The notes under the pieces are model-generated. The model was not told where the DNA came from, searched no databases, and worked only from the letters and a program-made list of their open reading frames with translations. From Pyrus communis (Eukaryota; Streptophyta; Magnoliopsida; Rosales; Rosaceae): 64,000 nt of DNA. The position numbers and the translations under genes were made by a program. The stretch is from the NCBI RefSeq assembly GCF_963583255.1, contig NC_084813.1, positions 23,528,953-23,592,952 on the forward strand. Reading direction: 5' to 3'. Shown one piece after another: positions 1 to 11,555 of this stretch (positions within the stretch are counted from its first letter, which is position 1; each line of letters starts with the position of its first letter).

Positions 1-273
1 ATAAGATGAAAAGTAAGGTGTGAAAGGAGGGGAGGGAAGTGGATGAGAATAGAAGGGGAGAGAATCATATTTCGGTATATTATACATGTTGTATTTTAAC
101 CCTAAATTAGAGGTATCATTATTCTTTCATCGTTTATAGGTATATACAATATTTCTTTAAAACTATTTTATTTATTTAGAAAAAAAAAGAAAAAAAAAGT
201 AATTTCCTAGATAGGATGGAGAGACTAGTGGGGCCCAAACCCCTTTTTATCCTATATATGGTGGTTGGTGTTA

Positions 274-1450
274 GGTCATCTCTAACTGAAGGGTCTAGAG
301 GGCTAGAGGGCCGAAAATAGCCGAAAATTGTCTCCAACCGAGGGTTAGGCTAAAGGGCTCGTGGACCCACGGGACAAAAAAGGGCTAAAGGGCCAACCGG
401 TTGGCCCACCTCAGCCAGCCCCAGGCTGGACCTGATTTTTCATTATTTATGTCGGTTATATCCGACAGCATTGTAGGGTCTAGTGTCGGTTATAACCAAT
501 AGGAATGGTAAGCCACAATTTCAAACACAATGGCTAGCTGACGTCAGCTAGTCGTTATTTTTTATTTTATTTTCTGTTTTTTTAACAAAATTTTTAAATT
601 TTGTTTTTTAAAATTATTATTTTTTTCCTATAACTTTGTAAGACATTAAACAACATTAAATTAAATTAAGTAACATGAAACAACATTAAATAACATTAAC
701 CAACATAAAAAAAAAAACATTTAACAACATGAAACTTAAACAACATTTTAAAAAATATTTAACAACATTAAACTTAAACGCCTACTCCATGCTTCTTTTG
801 GCCCAAAGATGTGCAACAAGATCCTGTTGTAGGTACTTATTTGTGGCACGGGAATGTATCATCCTATAGCCTCATGTATTCATTTATAGAGATACTACTA
901 GTTCTTGGGTTGAAGGGCAAATTAGGCCCATCATATATTTTTGCACGAGCCGTTCTTGACCTATTTGGATCCTCTTGGTTGTCATCAGACTCTTCATCAA
1001 TATACTCATCTCGCTCATCCTCCACAATCATGTTGTGTAATATGATGCAAGACATTATGATGGAGTCCAAATTTTCTCGACTCCACCCTCTTGCCAGTTC
1101 CTTGATGATCTTCCACCATACTTGTAGAACACCAAAAACTCTCTCAATATCTTTCCAGTATGCTTCTTGGTGTAAGGTAAAACACTTTTCGACGTCATTT
1201 TTAGGGTTTGGAATTGCTTGGACAAGTGTCGCCCACTCTGGGTAGATGCTATCTGCTAAGTAATACCCCATATTGTACTGACAATCGTTGATGTAGTAGT
1301 CAAGTTGAGGTGATTTACCTTCCGTCAGGTTATTGAAGAGGGGTGAACGCCCAATAACTGTAATGTCATTTTGGGATCCAGGGACTCCAAAGAAAGCATG
1401 TCAGATCCATGTGTCATACGAGGCAACTGTCTTTAACACAATAGTTGGAT
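274..1450 (-). mobile_element. PIF/Harbinger element, truncated copy 1
   Basis: The element begins after a TTA at 271-273 with the terminus ggtcatctctaactgaagg, matching the better copy that starts at 5303. The two copies run as close direct repeats (1-1448 against 5031-6494, flanks included) until about 1450, where this one breaks off into unrelated sequence. Its right end and the N-terminal half of the transposase are missing, so it is a dead fragment. The whole stretch looks duplicated together with its flank rather than independently inserted. Confidence 0.75.
864..1271 (-). pseudogene. Harbinger (HARBI1-like) transposase, C-terminal fragment
   Basis: The minus strand encodes the end of a plant DDE-type Harbinger nuclease. 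It shows the segment around IERVFGVLQ, where the third catalytic acidic residue of the family normally sits (here the E of IER), then the typical IIMSCIILHNMIVED stretch and an acidic tail. The N-terminal part that would carry the two catalytic Asp residues is absent because the element is truncated near 1450. It cannot encode a working transposase. Identification is from the family motif and is strong; the copy at 5914-7183 is its sister. Confidence 0.75.
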
Positions 1451-3590
1451 TTCAAGCAAATGTGGGACTTACAAACCTTAGACTGCAAGCTCGTATCACA
1501 AGGTTGTCTTTAGCACATCACTGATTTTCAGCATAAGCACGGCAAGATTGTGAGGTACATGACTGATATTATAATAAATTACTAATAAATTGACTATGCT
1601 TATTCTCACATAATAAATTACTAATAATTTTAAATTATAAAAAGAATAAATCGATAACTAATTAAAATAATGTGTCACTTATTTGTAAACTCCATGGAAA
1701 TGGACTTCAACCCCTTTGGAACTCTCCATATAGCCGACGGCAAGCTAATAGCGTCACCCTTACCACCAGTGTGTCTTATTTGTTTCTTCAACTCTCATTT
1801 GAATAAAAACTTTCCATGCTGACATAGTTGTTAGTCTTTTGAGAGAACTCAACTCATGCACAATAAGAATCACTTGCTCTCACAACAGGAAAAACAAAAA
1901 TATTCGTTCATTTATTTGCAGTTCTTCATATGACTGAAGTTGAATTTGAGAGAAGTAATTAACTGAAATAATCAATAATAAAATTAAGTAATATAATCTT
2001 GTACTTCTGAGTCGTCTGAGTAAGAGCTAGGAGACTCTTCGAGATAACTAACAAAATCTGGGATGTCATTCAAGTTATATAACTCACGATTACAGTGCAG
2101 AAGAAAACTCCACAAATTAGAATATTATAAAAAAAGATATGCAATTATCTGATAACCTTAAACACGTTTAAGATTGGAATGTAATCTAGTAGGTTGGACA
2201 ATTTAGACAAATATAACCATTGTTATTGAAAACTAAATAAAATTAAAACTGAATTAAATTGCCTGCTAATATCACTTGGATCAAAACTGATGCCAAAAAC
2301 ATTCCTTATTCAAATATCTACAAGAAACGGTCCAACTAAATTACATTGGTATACTGAAGGCAAGACAATATAGCGGCAACCAAAAAGTTAATATAAAGAC
2401 CAACGGATGATAAAACATAAATTAATCGAATTATATATTGCTAACCAATGTGACATAGCCATCAGTAAAATTCAAAGAGAATAAGGTAACAGGATGGATC
2501 TTACTTGTCAAAGTTACTTTCCTTTCTATCATAATTTTTTGAAGTGTGTATGTGAGAAAAGGTACCCCCATAAACTCGCATTTTCGCCAAGAGTTATATC
2601 CTTTCCTCTTGAAAGGATTAGAGGAAATGCTCAACCCCTTTCTTTGGTCCATAACAATTCCCAGTGCCTTATGTTACGAGATCATTTACATGATCAGTTA
2701 CAGTTTCACCTTCTTCTACGAACATCGAAAGCTGACCACCATGAATATGTGATTGACAAATGGTGGAAGTAGCAACCAAAAAAATCTACTCTTAAGAATG
2801 CTGAAAAATATTGGCGATGTGGATGCTACTTCTCCTACAATAAATCACATTAGATAAATATTAGTATATGATAATTTTCATTGTCACAATCAATTACATA
2901 AAATGAACAAAATAAGATAAAATACTTATCTTTGATAGGTAGAGAACGCTCTTTGTCGATCCTTGATTAGAACAATATTTTAGGTAAAGGAGTGTAAGTT
3001 CACTATCCTTAAGAGTAGATTTCACCCCTCTAAGACAATGTCTCAGTGTAACAGGTTATGACACCCTACTCTCCAAGATACAACAACCTATGATCCTTAT
3101 AAGTGTACACTCGCAATACTTGGATTGAGTGAACAACTCAATTCTTCCATTGGTACAAAACAATTGAATAACACATCAACAATTGAAAGAATGAAGGATC
3201 CATATACGAGAAAGGAGAATTGGAGAGAAAGAGAAATAGATGAAAACATAAAAGTGGTCTGCTCCAATTTGCCACAACGTAAAGGGAAGTTTATATAGGA
3301 CAATGGGTGTTAAATATTAGACATATAATTACTAATTAAATGAGGAGAGTGTTACTATATAATTGCCCAATAATGGGTTAATCAAGATGGCAACTTCAAG
3401 GACAAAATGTGGATAAAACCCCGACATTATAACCCCTTTAATGCGTCAGTTTTGGTTTGCAGACAAAACTGAAATTAAGATTAAAAGAAATCATTAAGAA
3501 TGATATTAACATGATTAAAGAGGAGTTGTATTTTGAAATACTCAATAAAAAGTACAACACTTTATATATTGATTTGATAAACATGGAAGA
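1451..3590. other. Unassigned AT-rich stretch, possibly decayed exons
   Basis: No gene is recognised. On the minus strand, short exon-like pieces occur near 2030-2090 (acidic, Ser-rich) and 2500-2750 (basic), followed by splice-like junctions, but I cannot tie them to a family. Around 2960-3430 the sequence looks like the non-coding end of a retroelement or an old 5' flank. This stretch is absent from the other array units, so it is an insertion or a foreign segment. Confidence 0.3.
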
Positions 3591-3679
3591 TTTTCTAAAA
3601 CCAACATGGTATTTCTTTTATGAGAGGTTTCCTCTAATTAAGCATTTGTTTATCTGCCTGTGACACATGATATTTTAAT

Positions 3680-4688
3680 GGGGCTTTTCAATCTAAGTCC
3701 AAAAACATAGGTAGTTTTTTAACTAAGTCCAGTTATCCAATTACATATTTTTATACCAATTTTGCCCTTTTAGATAAAAATATTTAAATTCTTTAATTTT
3801 TGTATCATTTATTCAGTTTTTAATTTTGAATATTTAAATACTAACTAAAATATTATCTAGTAACCACCTAATGATGTTTACCTACAAAACCGATATAATT
3901 TAGTATCTACCTATTGTATAGGAAGAAAAATACTTTATACCAACAAAACATATGTAATCTACTGCAAAACAAAAATAAACTACCTATTGTATAGGAAGAA
4001 AAATGCTTTATACCTACAAGATAGATATAATCTACCAACAAAATAAAAATAAACTACCTATTGTATAGGAAGAAAAATGCTGAACCTTCATGGCAGAACA
4101 TTAGAATAGAAATATGATATAATATACCTCCATTAAAGGAACAAATACTAAACAAAAAAAAGGAACAAATACTAAGTTTCAGTTTACCCTTATGATACGC
4201 ACAAAAATATAATAGAGCAAATATAAATGCATGATACTGTATTATTGCTTGCAATTGATACTGTATTGCCGAACGAATATGTAAAAAAATTGTGAAAGCT
4301 ATGTAAAAACTGAAATTGTCATGAAGGAATTTGGAGGGAGGAACACAAAATATCACCCATGAAAGATGATAGAAGAAAGAGGATGATTGATTCCATGATC
4401 CAACAAAGGGAATTGTTTAGAAGAAGGAAAAAAAAGGAGGGATAAAACAGACTGGGGGTTGAGATTTTATTGCTATAACTAATCCTACAATTAAGGGATT
4501 AGTTAAACCACAAATAATCATATAATTAAGAAATTTTGAATATTTACTACAATTTATAAGTCTAAGGGATAAATATGGTACAAATTATAAATAAGCTTAC
4601 GTGGAATATCAATTATTGGACCTATTTCAATGCAGTGGACTAATTATAGTAATGGCTCACAAAATTGGATCTATATCAAATTATCCCT
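3680..4688. mobile_element. Non-autonomous DNA transposon with 8-bp target duplication
   Basis: A 1.0 kb insertion flanked by identical octamers attttaat (3672-3679 and 4689-4696). The uninterrupted form, gatattttaatctac, is read at about 41055 in a paralogous unit. The ends are loosely inverted (ggggcttttcaatctaag at the left, a similar sequence on the other strand at the right). The interior has no coding sequence, only short repeats around 'tacctattgtataggaag'. An 8-bp duplication suggests hAT; the class is inference. Confidence 0.65.
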
Positions 4689-4696
4689 ATTTTAAT

Positions 4697-5302
4697 CTAC
4701 ATCTACCATATCTTTGAATTTTTATTGGGTTTCATTTATGTCTTAGATTAAATGTATTTATGTGCTTGTATCATTTTTTTTTAATCTACTTCTGTCACAG
4801 GTTGTTTTTGTGTTTGTCAACGTAATTTACCTCCCTTTATTACAAATTTTATTTTCTACCTATAGAGTAGGCAAAATTTGGGTTTTTTGTGCTTACCCTG
4901 TAACATAGGTATATTAGGAGGAGGATTCTCTCCCCTCCTAATCTCTCTCCTCTTCCCTCCCCTCCTACTTAAACAGTTACGAATAAGTCACGTCAACATA
5001 TTATATTGATTTTTTTTCTTTATAGAGACAATAAGATGAAAAGTAAGGTGTGAGAGGAGGGGAGGGAAGTGGATGAGAATAGGAAGGGAGAGAATCATAT
5101 TTCGGTATATTATACCTGTTGTATTTTAACCCTAAATTAGAGGTATCATTATGCTTTCATCGTTTATAGGTATATACAATATTTCTTTAAAACTATTTTA
5201 TTTATTTAGAGAGAAAAAAATAAAAAGGTAATTTCCTAGATAGGATGGAGAGACTAGTGGGGCCCAAACCCCTTTTTATCCTACCTATGGTGGTTGGTGT
5301 TA
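4697..5302. repeat. T-rich array block (copy in the 5 kb unit)
   Basis: A non-coding block with the landmarks 'ctacctatagagtaggcaaa', 'ataggtatatta', 'gagactagtggggcccaaac'. Recognisable relatives lie at 40940-41640, 48720-49720, 58750-59760 and 61620-62520. The last part (5031-5302) is also repeated at 1-273. In several units it directly precedes the orphan P-type first exon and the M gene, so it is part of the duplicated unit rather than a scattered repeat. Confidence 0.6.
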
Positions 5303-7624
5303 GGTCATCTTCAAACGAAGGGTCCAGAGGGCCAGGGGGCCAAAAATAGCCTAAAATTGTCTCCAACAGAGGGTTAGGCCAAATGGCTCGTGGACCCCAC
5401 GGGACAAAAAAGGGCTAAAGGGCCAACCGGTTGGCCCACTTCGGCTAGCCAGCCAACCAGCCCCAGGCTGGGCCAGATTTTTCATTATTTCTGTTGGTTA
5501 TATCCGACAGCATTGTAGGGTTTAGTGTCGGTTATAACCAACAGGAATGGTAGGCCACAATTTCAAACAGAACGGCTAGCTAACGTCAGCTAGCCGTTAT
5601 TTTTTTACAGTTTTTTTTCTTTTCTTTTTTTACAAAATTTTTAAATTTTGTTTTTTAAAATTATATTTTTTTTTCCTATAACTTTGTAAGACATTAAACA
5701 ACATTAAATTAAATTAAGTAACATGAAACAACATTAAATAACATTAACCAACATAAAAAAAAAAAAAAATTTAACAACATGAAACTTAAACAACATTTTT
5801 AAAAATATTTAACAACATAAAACTTAAACGCCTACTTCATGCTTCTTTTGGCCCAAAGATGTGCAACAAGATCCTGTTGTAGGTACTTGTTTGTGGCACG
5901 GGAATGTATCATCTTATAGCCTCATGTACTCATTTATAGAGATACTACCAATTCTTGGATTGAAGGGCAAATTAAGCCCATCATATATTTTTGCAAGAGC
6001 CCTTCTTGATCTATTTGGATCCTCTTGGTCGTCATCAGACTCTTCATCAATATACTCATCTCGCCCATCCTCCACAATCATGTTGTGTAATATGATGCAG
6101 GACATTATGATGGAGTCCAAATTTTCTCAACTCCACCCTCTTGCCAGTTCCTTGATGATCTTCCACCATACTTGTAGAACACCAAAAGCTCTCTCAATAT
6201 CTTTCCGGTATGCCTCTTGGTGTAAGGTAAAACACTTTTCAGCGTCATTTTTAGGGTTTGGAATTGCTTGGACAAGTGTCGCCCACTTTGGGTAGATGTC
6301 ATCTGCCAAGTAATATCCCATATTGTATTGACAATCGTTGATGTAGTAGTCAAGTTGAGGTGATTTACCTTTCGTCAGGTTACTAAAGAGGGGTGAACGC
6401 CCAAGAACTGAAATGTCATTTTGGGATCCAGGGACTCCAAAGAAAGCATGTCAGATCCATGTGTCATACGAGGCAATCGCCTCTAACACAATAGTTGGCT
6501 TTCTCGACCTTTTGCTAAAGCCTCATTCCCATCTGGTGGGACAATTCTTCCAATTCCAATGCATGCAATCTAATGACCCTATCATGCTCGGAAACCCACG
6601 GTCTTCATCTTTGCGAAGGAGTCAATCCAGATCTTCTTGATTTGACTTGCGGAGGTACTTGTCTTTGTAAAGCTGAACAATTGTGTCACAGAATTCAATA
6701 AAAGTATCAAGGCATGTAGACTTAGACATACCATGGGTTTCATCCATCGAATCAGTTAGGGAGCCATAGGCCATCATTTGGAGTGCAACAGTAACCTTCT
6801 GATTAGGTGAAAAACCAGGGCGGCCTGCACTGTCCCGCTTCTGTCGAAAGTATGGATTGACCTGCTAGGCATCACGAAGTAAACACTCGAAGACATGACG
6901 CCTTATCCGAAAGTGACGTTTGAAATCCTTTTTTGTGTACACCGAGTTGGGGTTGAAGTAGTTGTTTATCATATTGGCATGCGTCATCACTTTGTTTCGT
7001 GGTTTGTAAGAGCAACCAGAAATAGAGCCACCCCATTGAGGTTGTTCCTCAATTGGCTGACACACCATGGCCACAACCATTGTTGTCATATATTGTGTGT
7101 TGCATCATGCTTCATCTTCTTCATTAGACTTCTCATCTTCTCGTCTTATCTGCACCAATTTTTCTTCCAGTTTGGAATTGGATGAGGACCCCCAGTTGGA
7201 ATTCATTCCAAACTTGAATTGAAATAGATTGAATTAAAAGGTGTGTGAATTATAGCCCAATATCCACCCTATTTATAGCCCAAAAAAAAATTCAAATCCA
7301 ATGGCTAGCTGATGTCAGCATGATTTCACTTAGCCGTTGGATTTGAATTTAAGTTGTAGTTTTTAAATAATAAAATATGTTTGGCCCTTGGTTGGAGATG
7401 GTTTTTTGTCAAAAAGCTATGTTTGGCCTATAGCCCTCTGGCCCCTCGGTTGGAGATGATAAGAAATATGGCCCTGCACTGTTCATAAAAGTATTAATTT
7501 CTTGGAGGGCCTCGATTGGAGATGGTAAGAAATATGGCCTTGCATTGTTCATTAAAATATTAATTTCTTAGAGGGCCAGATGGCTAAAACGAGCTTTCTG
7601 GCTAGCCTTCGGTTAGAGATGGCC
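5303..7624 (-). mobile_element. PIF/Harbinger element, near complete but defective
   Basis: A 2.3 kb element bounded by TTA target duplications (5300-5302 and 7625-7627), as expected for PIF/Harbinger. The terminal inverted repeats are ggtcatcttcaaacgaagg on the left and, on the other strand at the right end, ggccatctctaaccgaagg. Subterminal regions are rich in 'agggccag' words. The paralogous unit at about 41630 lacks the element between equivalent flanks. The coding region (5914-7183) is interrupted, so it is non-autonomous today. Confidence 0.85.
5914..7183 (-). pseudogene. Harbinger transposase, frameshifted full-length relic
   Basis: Read on the minus strand, the N-terminal part (6865-7089) has the family pattern NYFNPNSVYTKKDFKRHFRI, found ahead of the DDE nuclease domain in plant Harbinger transposases. 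The C-terminal part (5914-6353) carries DIERAFGVLQ, with the third catalytic acidic residue, and SIIMSCIILHNMIVED. Between and within these the frame changes several times and stops interrupt it; 6105-6353 and 6127-6321 cover the same bases in two frames. It is a decayed gene inside the element at 5303-7624. I do not see the second Harbinger gene (Myb-like). Confidence 0.75.
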
Positions 7625-7689
7625 TTAAGAATGTGTAGAGGTGGTTCTTGGCATTCGCCTTCGTCAAACAAGGGATTTGTACATTGTAT

Positions 7690-7902
7690 AGGGATTTGGA
7701 TCCTCTCCAGACCTTAGTGTCCGGAGCTTTCTCATCCATAAATTTAGCCGCTGATTAGTGTGCAAGTCAAATCAGGGCCGTTAGTTGTGTGTGGTGCACC
7801 AGGAAAATGAATTAATTGAGACCGTTGGATTCAATTTGTGCAGCCCAGATTTATGAATGAGGAGACTGCGGACACTAAAGTCCAGAGCGGATCCAAATCC
7901 CT
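7690..7902. mobile_element. Foldback MITE (agggatttggatcc ends)
   Basis: A 213 bp element with inverted ends: agggatttggatcctctcc at the left and its near reverse complement ggatccaaatccct at the right. The inversion continues inward through 'agtgtccg' and 'ccataaat'. Flanks resemble a target duplication (ttgtata / ttgtaca). It is inserted in the 'tttgtac..ttgtacaacacg' leader that precedes orphan P-type first exons in other units. Non-coding. Confidence 0.7.
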
Positions 7903-7974
7903 TGTACAACACGATATATGAATATGATGTGAAAACCAGTTGAGAATCTCCCTTTTAACTATGAGCAGCACTAC

Positions 7975-8910
7975 TGTCACATCCCAGATCGGCTTCGCCA
8001 TAGCACGATATTGTCCGCTTTGGGCCACGTCCTCACGGTTTTGTTTCTGAGAACTCACAAGCAACTTCCCAATAGGTCACCTTCATGGGATTGCACTCAC
8101 TCAAACTCGCTTAACTTCGGAGTTCCCACGGAATCCGAAGCCAGTGAACTCCCAAAAGGCCTCGCGTTATATGGAGGTGGGCATGTACATATAAGGTAAA
8201 TCACCCCATCTCCGTTGATCGATGTGGGATATTGCAATCCACCCCCTTAGAGGTCCGACGACCTCGTCGGCACACTCGCACCACAAGGCAAAATGGCTCT
8301 GATACCATTCTATCACATCCCAAATCGGCTTTGCCATAGCACGATATTATTTGCTTTGGGTCACGCCCTCACGATTTTATTTCTAGGAACTCACGAGCAA
8401 CTTCCCAGTAGGTCACCCATAATGGGATTGCTCTCGCTCAAACTCGCTTAACTTTGGAGTTCCCACAAAATCCAAAGCCAGTGAGCTCCCAAAAGGCCTC
8501 GTGCTATATGGAGCTGGGCATGTACATATAAAGCACATCACCCCTCTCCGTTGGTCGATGTGGGATGTTACAATCCACCCCCCTTAGGGGCCCGACGTCC
8601 TCGTCGGTACACTCACACCACACGGCAAAGTGGCTCTGATACCATTCTGTCACATCCCAGATCGGCTCTGCCATAGAACGATATTGTCCGATTTGGGTCA
8701 TGCCCTCACGGTTTTGTTTCTGGGAACTCACGAGCAACTTCCCAGTAGGTCACGCATCATAGGATTGCTCTCGCTCAAACTCGCTTAACTTTGGAGTTCC
8801 CACGGAATCTGAAGCTAGTGAGCTCCCAAAAGACCTCATGCTATATGGAGGTGGCCATGTACATATAAGGCACATCACCCCCTCTCCGTTGGTCGATATA
8901 GGATGTTACA
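7975..8910 (-). mobile_element. Cassandra-type TRIM with three LTRs
   Basis: Three LTR copies (7975-8236, 8311-8572, 8648-8910) are separated by two internal regions of about 75 bp. On the minus strand each internal part begins with the initiator-Met primer site tggtatcagagcc and ends with a G-rich polypurine tract before the next LTR (tgtaacatccca...). The LTRs contain a 5S-rRNA-like segment, the hallmark of Cassandra. Exact 5-bp target duplications actac flank the whole array (7970-7974, 8911-8915), so the LTR-int-LTR-int-LTR form either inserted as one or arose by recombination afterwards. No coding capacity, as is normal for TRIMs. Confidence 0.9.
8049..8150 (-). other. 5S rRNA-like segment inside a Cassandra LTR
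   Basis: On the minus strand the LTR reads 'aactccgaagttaagcg', then 'ggtgacct', then 'gggaagttgctcgtga'-like sequence, in the same order as the internal promoter half of plant 5S rRNA. Equivalent segments occur in the other two LTRs (about 8385-8490 and 8720-8830). It is an element-borne 5S imitation and not a ribosomal gene: the 5' third of 5S rRNA is not recognisable. Confidence 0.8.
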
Positions 8911-9348
8911 ACTACCCCTTCTTCTTCATCTCATCATGCGTAAGTACATCCTATATCTAGCTTCCTAGCTGTTTTTTATACTTGAAGCTACTCTTACTTT
9001 TCGTTATCAGCAAGTACTTTTTAGGTTTACAGTTTTGATACTAGGCTTACTTTTCTAATCATATATTTATAATATATCACAAGCAGAGTTCAATATATTT
9101 TCTCTTTAAATTATTATTATTATGGAAAGGAGGGAGAGTTTGAAACTATTATAATGATTTTGGGAAAGAGAGTTTAGAAATTATTACAATAATTTAGGAG
9201 AGGGGAGTTTCAAAACTATTACAGTAATTTAGGGGAGGGGGAGTTTCAAACTCGAGACGCATGGGTGAAAACCCAACAACCTATTCAATATAATCTAACT
9301 CAACAAAATAAGGAAAAAAAATAACGAGAAAAAATAATACCCCAAAAC

Positions 9349-10571
9349 CTAAACCATGGCAGAAGTTACTTGAGGAAGCTCATTAGTTTGTTCTTCGGGT
9401 TCCGTAGCAAAACGTCGGATGATCATGCTCAGACAATCTTTCAATTTACCAAATGTATGAACAATTGATGAAACTGCACTTTCATACAACATTTTGGGGT
9501 ATTTGCATGCATACTTAGCTACAACCTTCACAAACCAACCAACCCAAAAGAATAGGGCGACTTGCCCTAAACCTAGCACGAGGATCACCACTTCTAAAAT
9601 CAAGGCAAGAGTTCCAAAGAGGAGGCTAATCTTATTGATCATTGATTCTGCCAAATTCAAGTTAGAGCGAGCTTGGACGTGGAGTATTCTAGAGCCAATT
9701 AGTGATCCACCATAAGCGATTAACGTAATGATAAGGGACACCATAGCCGGATAGTCTGTGTCGAACAGAGATTCATTTCTAGGTCCTTGCTTCAGTTGGA
9801 GGAAACCGCCTAGCATGGCGCTGAGGGAACATAACACATTTGTATAACGTTCTTCAATTGTGTTGTTATATATATATAGTCAATGAGAAAATTGAATGGA
9901 ATTGCATTAATGAATTATCTACAATATATATTATAATCTTAACTAATAAGAAAATGCTAGGGAGGCCATATTTTTGTATCATATTTATGTACTAATATGA
10001 TATGGCAAGTTTGTTTAAAAAAAATGATATAGCAAGCAATGTGTACATACCATGTCAATTAATTAATTTATTTCATTAGATGTTTGGTTGTATACACCAC
10101 ATGCCAATATATCTATAAAGTAATCAAGTTAATATATCATCTAAAATCAACTAATTGAGAACGTATGATATATCTATAAATTAATCAATTCAATATATAA
10201 TACTAATTGAGAACATATAATATATCTATAAATTAATCAAATTAATATATCATCTGAAATTAACTGATTCAATATGTAAGTTGTAACAGGGTAGGTACCT
10301 AGCTAGCTGCTTTTTTCTTCAATGTTTGTTAATAACGAATCGATCTAGAGTTTTAGACATTCGACGCTCTTAATTTCTCAAAAAAAAATGCCTAGACTTT
10401 AACAAGAGCTGAGTTGTATAGATTACTCGCTAATTAATCAGTTCTTTTTTGTCTCCCCATCATTTTCCCCAAGTAAAAGGCAAAAGAAAAAAATGCAAGC
10501 AAAGTATACACTTACCCTTCCGGTTCTAAACGTTGAGGGAAGCTAACAGCAATCTCTGCGACGCGATCCAT
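9349..10571 (-). pseudogene. M-type membrane protein gene, splice-site damaged copy
   Basis: The short coding exon (10516-10571) encodes M-D-R-V-A-E-I-A-V-S and ends at a good donor (gg|gtaagtg). The large exon (9349-9862) is open and encodes four hydrophobic segments, with the shared 'LQLKQG', 'NKISLLFGTLAL' and 'WFVKVV' words. The acceptor, ataacag|c in sister genes, reads ataacaac here: the AG is destroyed. The nearest downstream AG would shift the frame. The acceptor of the presumed 5' leader intron is also changed (tacaa for tacag). The reading frame is clean, so loss is probably recent. It could still be used through a non-canonical site. Confidence 0.6.
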
Positions 10572-10659
10572 CTGAGTGTATATGACACTTTTGTACGCAG
10601 AAATACAAAAACAAAATTAAGATCAAAGACTCGTCACACCTTCACACACACAACCGCAA

Positions 10660-10694
10660 GAGCTCTGTTTTCTCTTTACGAAAAACAAGAGCTC
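10660..10694 (-). promoter_or_regulatory. Conserved GAGCTC hairpin in the M-gene 5' leader
   Basis: A stem-loop, GAGCTCT-GTTTT on one arm and AAAACA-AGAGCTC on the other, lies about 90 bp upstream of the M start codon. The same hairpin is found at the same place in sister genes (23281-23315, 27633-27667, 51539-51573, 56742-56776, weaker at 43389-43422). Its role is unknown. By my gene model it falls in the leader intron or 5' untranslated region. Confidence 0.5.
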
Positions 10695-10924
10695 TGTTTT
10701 TTGTATTTTTTTTTTGGATTTATTTTAAATCCGGCAAAAGAGAACTCCAAAACAGAAATCCATGTCGAAGAATATGGCCAATGGCGGTCGTCAAGCTTAA
10801 GAGAGTACTTAAGATGGCAAGTAAATGGTACGGTGACCGGTGTGGCGGTTAGTGCGATTTGAGATACGCTCACAAAATGAAAGCACAAAGAAAAAAAGGG
10901 CACTTACTTTGTGAGCACAGAGGG

Positions 10925-11500
10925 TGGCGAGAGGGAAATGAATTGCCTAAAGTGAATAGTGTATATTACTAAGCTGAATTGCTCAAGTCAATAATCTATA
11001 TTGCTACAGGAATAATTAATTATGAATAGTTTCAATACTGCTACAGGAATAGATAGAAGTCGTATTCAGAACGTGTATGAATAGTTTCTAATCAAGCTGA
11101 ATGAATCGAAAGAAGTCGGACACTTCGTTAGAACAGCATTTTGCGCCAGTGGATCCCAACAGGGGATAATCTTGCTAAACGGAATTGCTCGAAATCCCAC
11201 CACAGAAATGGAAGTGTCCCACCATAGATATGGAAGTGTCCGACATAAAGTCCTTCATGTCCCTTGCTATACACAAACGACACTTCCCACCATAGAAATG
11301 GAAGTGTCCCACATAAAGTCCTTCATGTCCCCTGCTAGAAGTGTCCCACATAAAGTCCCACATGTCCCTTGCTATACAAACGCTTCTAAGGAATGGAAGT
11401 GTCCCGCCATAGAAATGGAAATGTCACACCATAGAAATGGAAGTATCCCACCATAGGAAGTGTCCCACATAAAGTCCTTCATGTGCCTTGCTATATACAA
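10925..11500. repeat. Tandem repeats in the 5' flank of the 9.3 kb M copy
   Basis: Two short-unit repeats lie here. At 10925-11060 are copies of 'gaatagtgtatattgctaa' / 'tcaataatctatattgct', the words that are massively expanded at 43.9-45.2 kb. At 11195-11500 is a unit of roughly 60-75 bp built on 'atggaagtgtcccaccatag' and 'cataaagtccttcatgtc', about five degenerate copies. Non-coding; the open frame across 11172-11456 is a by-product of the repeat. Confidence 0.7.
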
Positions 11501-11555
11501 ACGCTTCTAAGTGAATCTATTTGTCAGAAGAAAGGGTTTTGGCTTGAACAACACT

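Larger units (their letters stand above)
7914..8945 (+). pseudogene. Orphan P-type first exon, split by a Cassandra insertion
   Basis: The P-type leader and exon begin at about 7914 (cgatatatgaatatgatg), break at 7974, and resume after the retroelement at 8911 with 'actaccccttcttcttcat', ending at the donor 'catgc|gtaagtac'. Besides the insertion, an early TGA follows the third codon (atgaatatgatgtga). No usable second exon follows: only a decayed acceptor region near 9055-9100 (tttataatatatcacaagca, with the AG of 'atatag|cacaagcg' lost). Clearly dead. Confidence 0.6.

Noticed and set aside
811..1245. 144-codon plus-strand open frame (and its twin at 5861-6295)
   Set aside because: It is the complement of the Harbinger transposase C-terminus, which has the real family motifs on the minus strand.
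8049..8830. Candidate 5S rRNA gene cluster
   Set aside because: The 5S-like parts lie inside LTRs with a primer site and target duplications, and lack the 5' third of 5S rRNA.
9494..9715. Plus-strand open frames antisense to M genes (also 26338-26559)
   Set aside because: They mirror the conserved M reading frame and have no start, splice or codon support of their own.
11172..11456. 94-codon open frame rich in E-V-S-H repeats
   Set aside because: It is a by-product of a degenerate tandem repeat with a unit not interrupted by stops.
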